Shown one piece after another: positions 24,650 through 34,718 of a stretch of DNA of 64,000 nt. The notes beneath the pieces are model-generated. The model saw only the letters and a list, made by a program, of their open reading frames with translations, did not search any database and was not told where the DNA came from. The translations under genes were made by a program, and so were the position numbers. The stretch is from the NCBI GenBank assembly GCA_905233425.1, contig CAJOEC010000011.1:125162-189161 (forward strand), read 5' to 3'. Numbering within the stretch: position 1 is the stretch's first letter; every line of letters starts with the position of its first letter. The stretch comes from an uncultured Prevotella sp. GTDB taxonomy: Bacteria > Bacteroidota > Bacteroidia > Bacteroidales > Bacteroidaceae.

Positions 24650-25657
24650 TTACATCTGTGCGAGCTTGTTGTCCGAGCCGAGCACGTCGATGATCTTGTG
24701 CTTGTACATCTTCTCCATCTCGTCGCGGGCGGGACCGCAGAACTTGCGCGGGTCGAACTCACCGGGCTTGTCGTGCAGCACGCGGCGCACGGCGGCGGTG
24801 AAGGCCAGACGTGAGTCTGAGTCGATGTTGATCTTGCAGACGGCGCTCTTCGAGGCCTTGCGCAGCTGCTCTTCGGGAATGCCGATGGCATCGGGCAGCT
24901 TGCCGCCGAGAGAGTTGATCTCGTCGACATACTCCTGGGGCACTGAGCTGGAACCATGGAGAACGATGGGGAATCCGGGCAGCTTCTCCATCACAGCGTC
25001 GAGCACGTCGAAGGCGAGTGGGGGAGGAACGAGCTTGCCGGTCTTCGGGTCGCGGGTGCACTGTTCGGGAGTGAACTTGTAGGCACCGTGGCTGGTACCG
25101 ATGGAGATGGCCAGAGAGTCGCAGCCAGAGCGCTGTGAGAACTCGATGACCTCCTCGGGCTTTGTGTAGTGGCTCTCGGCTGCACTCACCTCGTCCTCAA
25201 CGCCGGCGAGCACGCCAAGCTCGGCCTCGACGGTCACGTCGAACTGGTGGGCATAGTCAACGACCTGCTTTGTCAGGGCGATGTTCTCGTCGAAGGGCAG
25301 ATGGCTGGCGTCGATCATCACGCTTGAGAAACCGTAGTCGATGCAGCTCTTGCAAAGCTCGAAGCTGTTGCCGTGGTCGAGGTGGAGCACAATCTCGGGA
25401 TGCTCGCAGCCCAGCTCCTTGGCATACTCCACAGCACCCTGTGCCATGTAGCGCAGCAGAGTGGCGTTGGCATAGTTGCGGGCACCGTTAGACACCTGCA
25501 GGATGACGGGGCTCTTCAGGTCGCTCGAGGCCTTGATGATGGCCTGCAGCTGCTCCATGTTGTTAAAGTTGAATGCGGGAATGGCATAGCCGCCATTGAT
25601 GGCACGCTTGAACATCTCACGGGTGTTCACGAGGCCTAAATCCTTGTAGTTTACCAT
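24650..25657 (-). CDS. fba: Class II fructose-1,6-bisphosphate aldolase
   Basis: A zinc-dependent aldolase that interconverts fructose 1,6-bisphosphate with DHAP and glyceraldehyde 3-phosphate in the cytoplasm. The zinc and catalytic residues are in IVLHLDHGNSFE (Asp-His), VEAELGVLAGVEDE (Glu), SIGTSHGAYKF (His) and IVLHGSSSVP (His). At 335 residues it fits the longer class II type common in Bacteroidota. It is a single gene with its own promoter and is divergent from the fucose-isomerase-like gene. Confidence 0.96.
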   Translation of the reverse strand: MVNYKDLGLVNTREMFKRAINGGYAIPAFNFNNMEQLQAIIKASSDLKSPVILQVSNGARNYANATLLRYMAQGAVEYAKELGCEHPEIVLHLDHGNSFELCKSCIDYGFSSVMIDASHLPFDENIALTKQVVDYAHQFDVTVEAELGVLAGVEDEVSAAESHYTKPEEVIEFSQRSGCDSLAISIGTSHGAYKFTPEQCTRDPKTGKLVPPPLAFDVLDAVMEKLPGFPIVLHGSSSVPQEYVDEINSLGGKLPDAIGIPEEQLRKASKSAVCKINIDSDSRLAFTAAVRRVLHDKPGEFDPRKFCGPARDEMEKMYKHKIIDVLGSDNKLAQM

Positions 25658-25712
25658 AAAAATAATTGTTTGGTTGTTTATTTGAGTTACAATACGTATG
25701 TTTTCCGAACCG

Positions 25713-25720
25713 CAAAGTTA
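25713..25720 (-). promoter_or_regulatory. -7 box of fba
   Basis: Minus-strand TAACTTTGCGG about 55 bases before the fba start. Confidence 0.75.
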
Positions 25721-25879
25721 CTCATTTCTTTCCATATTCGCTTGTCTTTGCAACACGTATTTGTTTAATTTCACTGATTTTAACCTGATTAGCCCCCTTA
25801 GTGCAATCAAATTGCTGCAAAAATGAAGAATATTGACTTAACAAAACCTAAAACATTTGGCCGAAAGAATGAAACGGCG

Positions 25880-25887
25880 TACCTTTG
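25880..25887 (+). promoter_or_regulatory. -7 box of the FucI-like/greA operon
   Basis: TACCTTTGCAGCC about 21 bases before the ATG at 25909, leaving a very short leader. Confidence 0.8.
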
Positions 25888-25908
25888 CAGCCCCAAAACT
25901 AAGAACTC

Positions 25909-27162
25909 ATGAATATAGCCATCTATACACTTACTTCTGAACTCCACGATGCCGTGGCTGTGGAAAGAGCCACAAGGGAGTTCCTCGACGGCCTGGGCAT
26001 TGATTATGTCCTGAAAGGCAGCGACTATTCCGACTATGGTAGCAGTACGCTCAATCTGATCTATGTGCGAACGGGCGGCACGGAGGGACAGTTCCTGAAA
26101 CTGTTGCCGGTGTTGCAGGCGAGCAAGGGTGATGTGTCTCGGACGGACATTCGTCCGTTCTATCTGCTCACGTCGGGCAAGAGCAATTCGTTGGCCGCAT
26201 CGATGGAGATTCTGGCCTATCTGCGGCAGAACGGCTTGCGGGGGGAGATAATCCACGGCAGCAGGGAATATGTAGCCCGCCGGATACTACTTCTGGCAAA
26301 GGCTGAGAAAGCACGGCAGCTGATGCGGGGGCACAGGTTGGGGGTGATTGGCCGACCCTCCGACTGGCTCATTTCCAGCAACGCCGACTACGACTATGTG
26401 AAGGAACGCCTGGGTGTCAGTCTGGTGGACATCCCCATGGAAGAACTCTTGGACATCATCGCCAAAATACCCGAGACGGCTCAACAAGACTTCAAGACCG
26501 GGGGACATGACGTGAGCAGTTCATTGCCTGGTGCAAACAGGATTTATGTGGCCTTGAAAACACTTGTTGCCCGACATGGGCTGCATGGGCTGACGCTGCG
26601 TTGCTTCGACCTTCTCACCGCCGTGAGAAACACGGGGTGTCTGGCATTGGCACGGCTGAACGCCGAGGGTGTGGTGGCCAGTTGCGAGGGTGATGTCCCT
26701 GCCATGCTTTCCATGGAGATTGCCCATGTGCTTACGGGGGTGTCGGGATTCCAGGCCAATCCAGCCTCCATTGACATCGAAACGGGGAGGATGCTTTTCG
26801 CCCATTGTACTATTCCACTGAACATGGTTGAGCGTTACGAGACGGACACACATTTCGAGTCGGGCATCGGCGTGGGCATCAGAGGATATGTGAAAACAGG
26901 GCCGGTGACCATATTCAAAGTGTCGGGCGAGAGACCGCGTGCAGACAGGCACGACATGGGAGTACTGCCGCGCTATTTCATTGCCGAGGGCGAACTGTTA
27001 GGGAACGAGGCCGAGCCTGACAAATGCCGCACACAGTTGGTCATTGAGCTTGCCGACAAACGTAAGGCTAACTATTTCCTGACCGACCCCATTGGCAACC
27101 ACCACATCATCGTCCCCGGACACGTACAGGAATTGTTAGAGGAAATACTTGCCAAATCATAA
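25909..27162 (+). CDS. L-fucose isomerase-like fold protein
   Basis: A 417-residue cytoplasmic protein. The segments VIGRPSDWLISSN, NTGCLALARLNAEGVVASCEGDVPAMLSM, GFQANPASID and MLFAHCTIPLNM resemble the C-terminal half of the fucose/arabinose isomerase superfamily, in which an Glu and Asp of the ASCEGD region bind the metal. The exact sugar is not evident. Overall it is shorter than true FucI (about 590), so it belongs to a divergent branch. greA starts five bases after its stop. No sugar kinase or aldolase specific to fucose is nearby, so fucose itself is unlikely to be the proven substrate. Confidence 0.65.
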   Translation: MNIAIYTLTSELHDAVAVERATREFLDGLGIDYVLKGSDYSDYGSSTLNLIYVRTGGTEGQFLKLLPVLQASKGDVSRTDIRPFYLLTSGKSNSLAASMEILAYLRQNGLRGEIIHGSREYVARRILLLAKAEKARQLMRGHRLGVIGRPSDWLISSNADYDYVKERLGVSLVDIPMEELLDIIAKIPETAQQDFKTGGHDVSSSLPGANRIYVALKTLVARHGLHGLTLRCFDLLTAVRNTGCLALARLNAEGVVASCEGDVPAMLSMEIAHVLTGVSGFQANPASIDIETGRMLFAHCTIPLNMVERYETDTHFESGIGVGIRGYVKTGPVTIFKVSGERPRADRHDMGVLPRYFIAEGELLGNEAEPDKCRTQLVIELADKRKANYFLTDPIGNHHIIVPGHVQELLEEILAKS

Positions 27163-27166
27163 GTCT

Positions 27167-27634
27167 ATGGAATATATGTCTCAAGAGGGCTACGACAAGA
27201 TCGTGGCCGAGCTACGCCAGTTAGAGAGTGTTGAACTGCCGAAAGTGAAGGACGCCATCTCAGAGGCCCGTGACAAGGGCGACCTGAGCGAGAACTTCGA
27301 GTACCATGCCGCCAAGCGCGAACAGGGACGACTGCTTGGCCGAATACGTTTCCTGCAAAGGGTGCTGGAACATGCGCGGGTCATCGACGCGTCGAAACTC
27401 AGAAACGACAGGGTGGGGCTTCTCACAAGGGTTGAGATAACTAACATGGGCAACAATATGCGCATGGCCTATACTGTTGTAAGCCCCCATGAGGCAAACC
27501 TTCGTGAGGGGAAAATATCCATCAAGTCGCCCATCGCACAGGCTCTGCTAAACAAAAAGGCCGGCGACACCGTCAATGTGCGTGTCCCGGCCGGTATGCT
27601 TCAACTCCGCGTGGAGAGTGTCGAAGGAACCTGA
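27167..27634 (+). CDS. greA: Transcript cleavage factor GreA
   Basis: GreA binds the RNA polymerase secondary channel and rescues backtracked complexes by stimulating RNA cleavage. The N-terminal coiled coil has the tip motif EARDKGDLSENFEYHAAKREQ with the acidic Asp-Leu-Ser-Glu-Asn. The C-terminal FKBP-like part includes ISIKSPIAQALLNKKAGD. Met at 27167 gives 155 residues; the open frame from 27149 overlaps the upstream gene. It is co-transcribed with the isomerase-like gene. Confidence 0.96.
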   Translation: MEYMSQEGYDKIVAELRQLESVELPKVKDAISEARDKGDLSENFEYHAAKREQGRLLGRIRFLQRVLEHARVIDASKLRNDRVGLLTRVEITNMGNNMRMAYTVVSPHEANLREGKISIKSPIAQALLNKKAGDTVNVRVPAGMLQLRVESVEGT

Positions 27635-27662
27635 GTCTCTGCTTCAGCAATAAACTGAGGTC

Positions 27663-28544
27663 TCAGTAAGTGAGCACCTCAACGCCGTGCTCGGTCATGA
27701 GCAGCGTGTGCTCCCACTGCGCGCTTGGCAGTTCGTCTTGGGTTATGACCTCCCATCCGTAGGGGTCGTCCTCGTCAAGGAACACCTTCCATGTCCCCAT
27801 GTTTATCATCGGCTCAATGGTGAACACCATTCCCGGCACGAGCAACATGCCTGTGCCTCGGTGTGCGTCGTGGTCAATGTCGGGTTCTTCGTGGAATGCC
27901 AGTCCCACGCCGTGGCCCGCAAGGTCTTTCACTATGCCGTAGCCGTATTTCTTGCAATGCTTCTTTATGGCGTGGCCGATGTCGCCGGCAAATCCCCAGG
28001 GCTTGGCGGCCTCCATGCCTATCTCAAGGCATTCCTTGGCCACACGTACCAGCTGCTCCTTCTCGGGCGTGGTCTTGCCGATGATGAACATCCTCGAGGC
28101 GTCGGCGTAGTAGCCGTCGACGATGGTGGTGAAGTCGACATTGACGATGTCGCCCTCCTCCAGAACATCCTCCTCCTTGGGAATGCCGTGGGCCACAACT
28201 TCGTTGATGCTTGTGCACACGCTGGCGGGATAGGGAATGGTGCCGTCGCCGCAGTCGTAGCCCAAACAGGCGGGTGTGGCGTTGTGCTCCTCACAGTAGC
28301 GGCGGCAAATCTGGTCAATCTCCAGGGTGTTCATGCCCTCGTGAATAGCTGCCGCCACGGCGTCGAGTACGCCGGTGTTCACCACTCCGGCGCGGCGTAT
28401 GCCCTCAATCTGCTCAGGGGTCTTGATGAGGTTTCGCGTGGGAACGAGCTTGCCTTTCTGTTCCCATGCCATGATTTTCTTGTCGAACTCTGTTGGCGGC
28501 TGTCCGGGCAGACAGTGCCAGCGGCGCTTCTTCTGATTAGCCAT
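27663..28544 (-). CDS. map: Type I methionine aminopeptidase
   Basis: Removes the N-terminal Met from nascent proteins. Metal ligands are visible: Asp in VNVDFTTIVDGYYADASRMF, His in AGHGVGLAFHEEPD, and Glu in FTIEPMIN, with a final Glu near the C-terminus. Length 293, including an N-terminal segment of about 40 residues (KKRRWHCLPGQPPTEF) before the catalytic domain, as in other Bacteroidota enzymes. The open frame extends upstream to 28790, but that part overlaps the next gene and reads as low-complexity Arg-rich sequence. It follows the metallopeptidase gene after 5 bases, so the two are probably co-transcribed. Confidence 0.94.
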   Translation of the reverse strand: MANQKKRRWHCLPGQPPTEFDKKIMAWEQKGKLVPTRNLIKTPEQIEGIRRAGVVNTGVLDAVAAAIHEGMNTLEIDQICRRYCEEHNATPACLGYDCGDGTIPYPASVCTSINEVVAHGIPKEEDVLEEGDIVNVDFTTIVDGYYADASRMFIIGKTTPEKEQLVRVAKECLEIGMEAAKPWGFAGDIGHAIKKHCKKYGYGIVKDLAGHGVGLAFHEEPDIDHDAHRGTGMLLVPGMVFTIEPMINMGTWKVFLDEDDPYGWEVITQDELPSAQWEHTLLMTEHGVEVLTY

Positions 28545-28549
28545 AAAGA

Positions 28550-29431
28550 TTAAAGATCGTCGTAGTTTGCGACATTGAAGGTCGATGTGCGCATGTCGCC
28601 GGTTTCGAAGCCGCGCTTCAGCCAGCGTTTGCGCTGTGCGCTGGTGCCGTGGGTGAACGACTCGGGCTGTGCATACCCCTGTGCGTTCTTCTGCAGCCAG
28701 TCGTCGCCGATGGCCTTTGCCAGCTCCAGACCGCGCTCCATGTCGCCATATTCCAGCGAGTGGTTCATCTCGTCCTCGTAGTGTGCCCACACGCCGGCGT
28801 AGTAGTCGGCCAGCAGTTCCAGACGGACGCTGACCTTGTTGGCCTCGGTCTTGTCCAAACGGCTCATCTGCTGGTGGGCCTTATTGAGACTTCCGAGCAT
28901 GAACTCAACATGGTGGCCAATCTCGTGGGCGATGACGTAGGCGTATGCAAACGTATTACCCTCGACGCCGAGCTGCTTCTTCATCTCGGTGAAGAACGAG
29001 AGGTCGATGTAGAGTTTCTGGTCGCCTGAGCAATAGAATGGGCCTACCTGTGCCGTGGCGTTGCCACATGCCGACTGCACGCTGCCAGTGAAGAGTACTA
29101 GTGTGGGTGCCTTGTACTCGCCAAGGCCGTTCTCACGGAACACCTTTGTCCACACGTCCTCGGTGCTGGCGAGGATAATCTTGCACTCCTGGGCAAGTTT
29201 CTGTTCCTCTTCGGTAAACTCACGCTGTCCCTCAACGGTCTCAGTCTGCATAGACAGTCCGCCGTTCTGGACAACATTGGTGACCACATCGCCGATGCCG
29301 CCACCGTTCATAAACGTCATGAGGGCGATGATGATGAGACCACCGATGCCGCCGATACCGGCCTTGGCTCCTGTGGACAGACCGCGACGGTCTTCCACGT
29401 TTGTGCTTTCGCGTCTTCCTGCAATTTTCAT
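28550..29431 (-). CDS. Neutral zinc metallopeptidase, YpfJ family
   Basis: A 293-residue membrane-anchored protein. The N-terminus MKIAGRRESTNVEDRRG followed by one transmembrane segment (AGIGGIGGLIIIALMTFM) is typical of the YpfJ/KPN_02809 family. The zinc motif HEIGHH with downstream RLELLADYYAGVWAHY supplies two His and a Glu. The catalytic domain probably lies in the periplasm. The substrate is unknown. The gene precedes map in the same orientation. Confidence 0.9.
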   Translation of the reverse strand: MKIAGRRESTNVEDRRGLSTGAKAGIGGIGGLIIIALMTFMNGGGIGDVVTNVVQNGGLSMQTETVEGQREFTEEEQKLAQECKIILASTEDVWTKVFRENGLGEYKAPTLVLFTGSVQSACGNATAQVGPFYCSGDQKLYIDLSFFTEMKKQLGVEGNTFAYAYVIAHEIGHHVEFMLGSLNKAHQQMSRLDKTEANKVSVRLELLADYYAGVWAHYEDEMNHSLEYGDMERGLELAKAIGDDWLQKNAQGYAQPESFTHGTSAQRKRWLKRGFETGDMRTSTFNVANYDDL

Positions 29432-29531
29432 AGTTGTTTTGGTTTTTAGATGGGGGCTGAACCTCCTTCGTTCTTTCCCTTTTGTTAATAAATATTGTTA
29501 ATAATCACTTTTCTGTTTATTGGAGCTTTGG

Positions 29532-30305
29532 CTACCTTACCGTGATATGGAAGCATTTCTGTTTCCTCTCGTATTTCACGTAGCAGCGCTCCTGGCACCG
29601 TGCGTCGTTGAGCACTTCGCTGAGTATGTATTTCAGCGTGTCGTCGCTCACTTCCCTCATCGTCGGCTCTGTAATGTTGCCCACAGTGGCGAAGTGTGTG
29701 TAGCCTATGTCGAAGGTCGTACCGTAGAGGTGGCAGGAGTTTTCCGTGGCGTTTCCGTTATACCGTCTCAGCCTTGTCACGTCATCCTTCGTCCGCAGCA
29801 CGCTGGTAACGATGAACCGCTGGAAGGGCAGTCCCTTCATGTGCAGACTGTCGTAGAATGCCTGGCCGATGTCCTGCAGCAGAATGGCGGCGCGTGGCAC
29901 GAGGTAGGCAATGCTCTGGTGGAGCGGTGCCACCTTGTAGAACGGCGATGTGCCAACGTAGACAAGGTCGCTCTTCCGTTCCTCTGCCTCCTTGCGGTCG
30001 GCCACGGGAGCCACACCCCAGCGTTGTGCCGCCGTCAGCTGCACGTGGTTGCTGTCGGGGAAACATGCGTCGTAGCTTGGCACGCTGAGGATGGGGTGGG
30101 GGAGGACGCTGTCAGCGAACAGGCAGGAAAAGTCCTTTGTCTCAGGCTCTGACGAAGAAACAACAGGTGACAAGTCGTAATCGTGGTTACTACTCTTGTC
30201 ACTTATCGCAAGCCCGGGGAAGGCGAACCTCAACAGGGCAAGCATAGTCACTGTCACTCCAAAGACGTTTATGAACGGACGCTTCTTCCTCTTTCGTTTC
30301 GACAT
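29532..30305 (-). CDS. DUF5715 family protein, M15-peptidase-like
   Basis: A 257-residue protein with a basic N-terminus and one hydrophobic segment (VFGVTVTMLALLRFAF), so it is membrane-anchored or exported. The block FIVTSVLRTKDDVTRLRRYNGNA, then SCHLYGTTFDIGYTHF, resembles the active-site layout of D-Ala-D-Ala carboxypeptidases (SxHxxGxAxD). A role in cell-wall trimming is inferred. It is preceded by a long inverted repeat and followed by a 100-base gap before the metallopeptidase gene. Confidence 0.75.
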   Translation of the reverse strand: MSKRKRKKRPFINVFGVTVTMLALLRFAFPGLAISDKSSNHDYDLSPVVSSSEPETKDFSCLFADSVLPHPILSVPSYDACFPDSNHVQLTAAQRWGVAPVADRKEAEERKSDLVYVGTSPFYKVAPLHQSIAYLVPRAAILLQDIGQAFYDSLHMKGLPFQRFIVTSVLRTKDDVTRLRRYNGNATENSCHLYGTTFDIGYTHFATVGNITEPTMREVSDDTLKYILSEVLNDARCQERCYVKYERKQKCFHITVR

Positions 30306-30324
30306 GAAACAACGTGTTGTTATT

Positions 30325-30402
30325 TTTCTAAACGACGAATTCCACGTATTTCACGAATAGCTTGCTATGGTCGTCGTTTCGTGAAATAAGTGAAATTCGT
30401 CG
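30325..30402. repeat. Inverted repeat of 9-nt units
   Basis: ACGACGAATTCCACGTATTT on the left and the inverse AAGTGAAATTCGTCGT on the right enclose a short loop. Each arm is built of 9-nt units (CGAATTCCA, CGTATTTCA). It lies between the convergent-side end of glycogen phosphorylase and the DUF5715 start and may act as a hairpin. Confidence 0.7.
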
Positions 30403-30412
30403 TGGTGATGTG

Positions 30413-32992
30413 TTATGCGTTCAGGTTTGGCAGCTCCAGCCACTTCACGTAGCAGAAGTCCTGACGGTGGGGCAGATTCTTGTTCTTCGGGTACAGGCGC
30501 ACGGCACTCTTGTAGATGCCAGCCTGCTTGGGTGCCAGTTCGCCCTCGAAGGTGTAGAGGTTGCCTTCGTGTTTGACCATCTTCAGCGGCTCAATGCTGT
30601 AGACACGCTCCTCGCCTTTCTTGTCGTTGTAGACGTTTACCTTCTCCAGTGCGACGGCATCGTCGAGTCCCTGCTCGTCGATGACATAGCGCAGGGTGTA
30701 CTTTGTGCCGGTCTCCAAGCCTGTAGTGGGAATGTCCCAGTCGCAGCTGACGACGTGTATGCAGTCCCAGCGCTCGGCCACGGTCTCTTTCCACTGTGCG
30801 ATTTCCTTGGCCAGGCGGTAGCCGTCCTTGCTTATCTCCTTGAAGCGTTTGGCCTCCTTCTCGTAGAACTTCGAGTAGTAGTCGTCGAGCTGGCGCTTCA
30901 TGGTGTAGTGCGGTGCAATCTGGGCGATACTGTTCTTAATGACCTTGATCCATCCCTCGCTGATGCCTTTCTCGTTCTTATTAAAATAAAGAGGTAGAAT
31001 CTCGTTCTCAAGCATCGTGTAGATGGTGGCGGCGTCGAGCTGGTCCTGATAGCCCTGGTTCTGGTATGTGCGGTGCTCGGTGAGTGCCCATCCGGCACCC
31101 TCGCGGTAGCCCTCAAGCCACCAGCCGTCCTTCACCGAGAGGTTCACCACGCCGTTCATCTCGGCCTTCTCGCCTGATGTGCCGGAAGCCTCGAGCGGAC
31201 GTGTCGGGGTGTTCATCCAGATGTCCACACCACTCACGAGGCGGCGGGCCAGCAGGAAGTCGTAGTCCTCAAGGAAAATGACCTTGCCGAGGAAGTCGGG
31301 CATCTGCGAGATCTCGAAGATGCGCTTGATGAGTCCCTGTCCTGCGCCGTCGGCGGGATGAGCCTTACCGGCGAAAAGGAATATCACAGGACGCTGCGGG
31401 TCGTTGACAATCTTCTTCAGGCGCTCCAAGTCGGTGAACAGCAGGTGTGCGCGCTTGTAGGTGGCAAAGCGGCGGCAGAAGCCAATGACCAGTGCGTCGG
31501 GGTTGAATTTCTGTACCAAGCCGATGACGCGCTGGGGGTCGCCCTGGTTCTTTAGCCATGTCTCACGGAACTGCTCTATGATATAGTCGAAGAGCTTATT
31601 GCGGAGTGCCTTGCGCGTCGCCCAGATCTCCTCGTCGGGGCAGTTGTAGATGCCGTGCCAGATTTCCTCGTTCGACTGGTCGCTCATGAATTTCTTGTCG
31701 AAGTACTTGGCATAGAGCTGGCGCCACTCGGCAGCGCACCAAGTGGGGAAGTGTACGCCGTTGGTGACGTAGCCCACGTGGTTCTCTTCGGGGTAGTAGC
31801 CCTTCCAGATGCCTGAGAACATCTTCTGCGACACCTTGCCGTGGAGCCAGCTGACACCGTTGACCTCCTGGCAAGTGTTGCAGGCGAAGGTCGACATACA
31901 GAATTTCTCGCCATGGTCGTCGGGGTTTGTGCGTCCCATGCCGATGAACTCGTCCCACGAGATGCCGAGACGCTGGGGATAGCCGCCCATGTACTTGCCA
32001 AAGAGACCCTCGTCGAAGTAGTCGTGGCCGGCGGGCACAGGGGTGTGAACGGTGTAGAGGCCGCTGGCGCGTACAAGCTCCATGGCCTGGTTGAAGGTCA
32101 GGTGCTCCTCCTCGATATAGTCGCACAGACGCTGCAGGTTGCAGAGTGCTGCGTGGCCCTCGTTGCAGTGGTATATCTGCTTGCGGATGCCGAGTTTCTT
32201 CAGCGTCAGCACACCACCGATACCGAGCAGAATCTCCTGCTTCAGACGGTTCTCCCAGTCGCCGCCGTAGAGGCTGTGGGTGATGGGTCTGTCGAAGTCG
32301 CTGTTCATTTCGTTGTCAGTATCAAGCAGATACAGCTTTATGCGACCGACGTTCACACGCCATACGTATGCGTGTACAACATAATTCATATAGGGGACCT
32401 CCACCACCATGGGGTTTCCGTTCTCGTCGAGCTGGCGCTCGATTGGCAGGTTGGTGAAATTCTGTGCCTCGTAGTTGGCTATCTGCTGTCCGTCCATCGA
32501 GAGGCTCTGTGTGAAGTAGCCGAAACGATAGAGGAAACCGATGGCGCACATGTTCACGTTAGAGTCGGAAGCCTCCTTCAGGTAGTCGCCCGCGAGCATG
32601 CCCAGGCCGCCCGAATAGATTTTCAGGGCCGAGTGCATACCATACTCCATGGAGAAATAGGCCACTGAGGGGCGCTTCTTGTCGGGTTCCACGTCCATAT
32701 AGGCGCGGAAGAGCTTGTAGACATCCTTGACGCGCTTCATCAGCGTCTTGTCCTTCATGATCTCCTCCTTGCGAGCGTGGGCGAGACGTTCAAGAAGCAT
32801 CACGGGATTGTGCTTCACATCATGATAGAGTTCGGGGTCGAGGTCACGGAAGAGGTCACGGGCCTCATAGTTCCACACCCACCAAAGGTTGTGGGCAATC
32901 TCGTCGAGGCACTTCAGCTCTTCGGGAAGGCTCGATTTCACGGTCAGCTCACGCCATTGCGGAGCGTTTGCATAGTCAGCTTTGATTTTCAT
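30413..32992 (-). CDS. glgP: Alpha-glucan (glycogen) phosphorylase
   Basis: Releases glucose 1-phosphate from glycogen or maltodextrin. The 859-residue chain belongs to the GT35 branch with an N-terminal DUF3417-like segment ([13 protein letters not shown]). Motifs: [44 protein letters not shown], and the PLP-binding [14 protein letters not shown] with the Schiff-base Lys and WWLEGY. A C-terminal extension after about residue 700 contains a small beta domain ([11 protein letters not shown]) of the type found in this branch. With the secreted amylase it fits starch or glycogen use. Confidence 0.93.
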   Translation of the reverse strand: MKIKADYANAPQWRELTVKSSLPEELKCLDEIAHNLWWVWNYEARDLFRDLDPELYHDVKHNPVMLLERLAHARKEEIMKDKTLMKRVKDVYKLFRAYMDVEPDKKRPSVAYFSMEYGMHSALKIYSGGLGMLAGDYLKEASDSNVNMCAIGFLYRFGYFTQSLSMDGQQIANYEAQNFTNLPIERQLDENGNPMVVEVPYMNYVVHAYVWRVNVGRIKLYLLDTDNEMNSDFDRPITHSLYGGDWENRLKQEILLGIGGVLTLKKLGIRKQIYHCNEGHAALCNLQRLCDYIEEEHLTFNQAMELVRASGLYTVHTPVPAGHDYFDEGLFGKYMGGYPQRLGISWDEFIGMGRTNPDDHGEKFCMSTFACNTCQEVNGVSWLHGKVSQKMFSGIWKGYYPEENHVGYVTNGVHFPTWCAAEWRQLYAKYFDKKFMSDQSNEEIWHGIYNCPDEEIWATRKALRNKLFDYIIEQFRETWLKNQGDPQRVIGLVQKFNPDALVIGFCRRFATYKRAHLLFTDLERLKKIVNDPQRPVIFLFAGKAHPADGAGQGLIKRIFEISQMPDFLGKVIFLEDYDFLLARRLVSGVDIWMNTPTRPLEASGTSGEKAEMNGVVNLSVKDGWWLEGYREGAGWALTEHRTYQNQGYQDQLDAATIYTMLENEILPLYFNKNEKGISEGWIKVIKNSIAQIAPHYTMKRQLDDYYSKFYEKEAKRFKEISKDGYRLAKEIAQWKETVAERWDCIHVVSCDWDIPTTGLETGTKYTLRYVIDEQGLDDAVALEKVNVYNDKKGEERVYSIEPLKMVKHEGNLYTFEGELAPKQAGIYKSAVRLYPKNKNLPHRQDFCYVKWLELPNLNA

Positions 32993-33055
32993 ATAAATTT
33001 ACCTTAAAAGTGTTATTCAATCAAAAATCACCATTGTGTTATTGACATTCGGCTG

Positions 33056-33063
33056 CAAAGGTA
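33056..33063 (-). promoter_or_regulatory. -7 box of glgP
   Basis: Minus-strand TACCTTTGCAGCC about 64 bases upstream of the glgP start. Confidence 0.8.
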
Positions 33064-33158
33064 CTTAATTTTTCTCAAAACGCGGAAAAAAAATGAAACA
33101 TTTTGTTACACAACACGTAAATATTGATATTTGTTGATTTGAAGGTTGGATTTTGTTG

Positions 33159-34547
33159 TCAGACGAGTGCCGGAGTGATGGCGGCATATAGGTTTGACAC
33201 AGCATATAATGGGACAATCCTTATTTGGCGGATTGTGCTGTCATCCTGCTTGTCGGAGTTTTCCAAGAGGGCAAAATTTTCCAGAGAGCAGCGTATTCCG
33301 TCTGTCAGATGCTTCTGGCGCATGAACAGGTGCAGGCTCTTCATCTTACCGCTTGTGCCTGACTTGCACTCTATGGGCAGTACCTTCATGTCGCGTGTAA
33401 CGATATAGTCGACCTCCGAGCGTGTGCTCTCCGCGGTGTTCTCCCAGTAGTAGAGATCGTGTTGGGAACGGGGATTGCTGTATTTCACCATCTCCCACCC
33501 CAGAACCATTTCGGCCAGTCCGCCCTTGTTCACCAGGTCTTCGGCTGTTCCCGCAACTATCAGCTCAGTCAGCTGGGTGGCACTGCCCATATCCATGTCG
33601 AGGATGCGCAGCAACAGGCCGCTGTCAAGATAAATGTATTTTCGGAACTTGCTGTTGGCTTCTGCACCAAGCGGAAGACCGTTGGCCGCTGTGTGGCTGA
33701 TGCGTTTGATGATGCCCGCATCGCATAGTAGACCCAAGGCCTTTTTTACTTCCTCTGCCCTGTATTCACCTTCCACCTTGCTATACATGAATTTACTGCC
33801 TATTTGCAGGATAACGCTCTGTAGCGTGTTTCGGAGCAGGGCTGGGTCAACCTTCTTGGCATATTTGGCAAAGTCGTCATAGTAGGTCAGCTGTATGTCG
33901 TCAAGTTCCCGTTGGCACTGACGGTAGTCACGGCTTTTCACCCATGCAGCCACGCTGGCCGGCATGCCACCCACCATAAGAAACGTGCGGTAGTTTTGTA
34001 CTAAGTCGTTATGTATGGCAGTAGGCAATGGTCTCTCACTGTCAGCCTGTTGTTTGGCCTTCACCCACGATGCCTTGCCCTCGGCCATGAGAAATTCGTC
34101 GAATGAGAAAGGATATACGAACAGGGAACGTATTCTGCCCACGCCAAACGACGGCAGTTCTTTCAGCGTGAACTCCAGCAGTGAACCTGCTGCTATGACA
34201 TGCAGACTGGGGAAATCCTCCTTGAAGGTCCAAAGGCTCTTGATGGCATCAGGCGAAGCTTGTATCTCATCGAGAAACAATAGCGTCTTTCCTGCTTCCA
34301 CGGGCTTGCCGTAAAGCATACTTAGGCTGTCGGCAAGTGCGTGGACATCGTGAGTCTTCTCAAAGATTTCCTTTATCTCAGGGCGTTTCTCAAAGTTCAC
34401 CTCAATAAAATAGTCGAAAGTCGCACCAAGATGTTCCGCAGCCCACGATTTCCCAACCTGCCTGGCGCCGCGAAGCAGCAGTGGCTTCAGACTGCTGCTC
34501 TGCTTCCATTCCATAAGAAGTTTGTCTATCGCTCGTTCTATGTACAT
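33159..34547 (-). CDS. AAA ATPase with DUF4143 domain
   Basis: A 462-residue protein of the COG1373 family: N-terminal AAA_14 ATPase with Walker A LLRGARQVGKSW and Walker B LLFLDEIQASPDAI, then AAGSLLEF and FPFSFDEFL. A DUF4143 domain follows with a PD-(D/E)xK-like signature (YYWENTAESTRSEVDYIV then VLPIECKSGTSGKMKSL). These proteins are common, often accessory, and of unknown cellular role. It has its own promoter and 33-bp tandem repeats in its upstream region. Confidence 0.9.
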   Translation of the reverse strand: MYIERAIDKLLMEWKQSSSLKPLLLRGARQVGKSWAAEHLGATFDYFIEVNFEKRPEIKEIFEKTHDVHALADSLSMLYGKPVEAGKTLLFLDEIQASPDAIKSLWTFKEDFPSLHVIAAGSLLEFTLKELPSFGVGRIRSLFVYPFSFDEFLMAEGKASWVKAKQQADSERPLPTAIHNDLVQNYRTFLMVGGMPASVAAWVKSRDYRQCQRELDDIQLTYYDDFAKYAKKVDPALLRNTLQSVILQIGSKFMYSKVEGEYRAEEVKKALGLLCDAGIIKRISHTAANGLPLGAEANSKFRKYIYLDSGLLLRILDMDMGSATQLTELIVAGTAEDLVNKGGLAEMVLGWEMVKYSNPRSQHDLYYWENTAESTRSEVDYIVTRDMKVLPIECKSGTSGKMKSLHLFMRQKHLTDGIRCSLENFALLENSDKQDDSTIRQIRIVPLYAVSNLYAAITPALV

Positions 34548-34663
34548 TTTTCTCTAATTAAACATTAAATAACTACAGTCTGCTGTCAGCTTTGAAGTAG
34601 GAATGCTGCCATTCTTGGCGGCTGTCATGCGGCAGGAATACCGCACCTCCTACATAGTGGCTG

Positions 34664-34671
34664 CAAAGGTA
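34664..34671 (-). promoter_or_regulatory. -7 box of the AAA/DUF4143 gene
   Basis: Minus-strand TACCTTTGCAGCC, giving a leader of about 110 bases. The 33-bp repeats lie just upstream of it. Confidence 0.75.
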
Positions 34672-34718
34672 ATGCTTTTTTGCGAATACAGCAAACAATT
34701 CTGCATTATTTTGACAAA

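Noticed and set aside
28545..28790. N-terminal extension of methionine aminopeptidase
   Set aside because: It overlaps the metallopeptidase gene, reads as Arg/Ala-rich low complexity and is not in the family.
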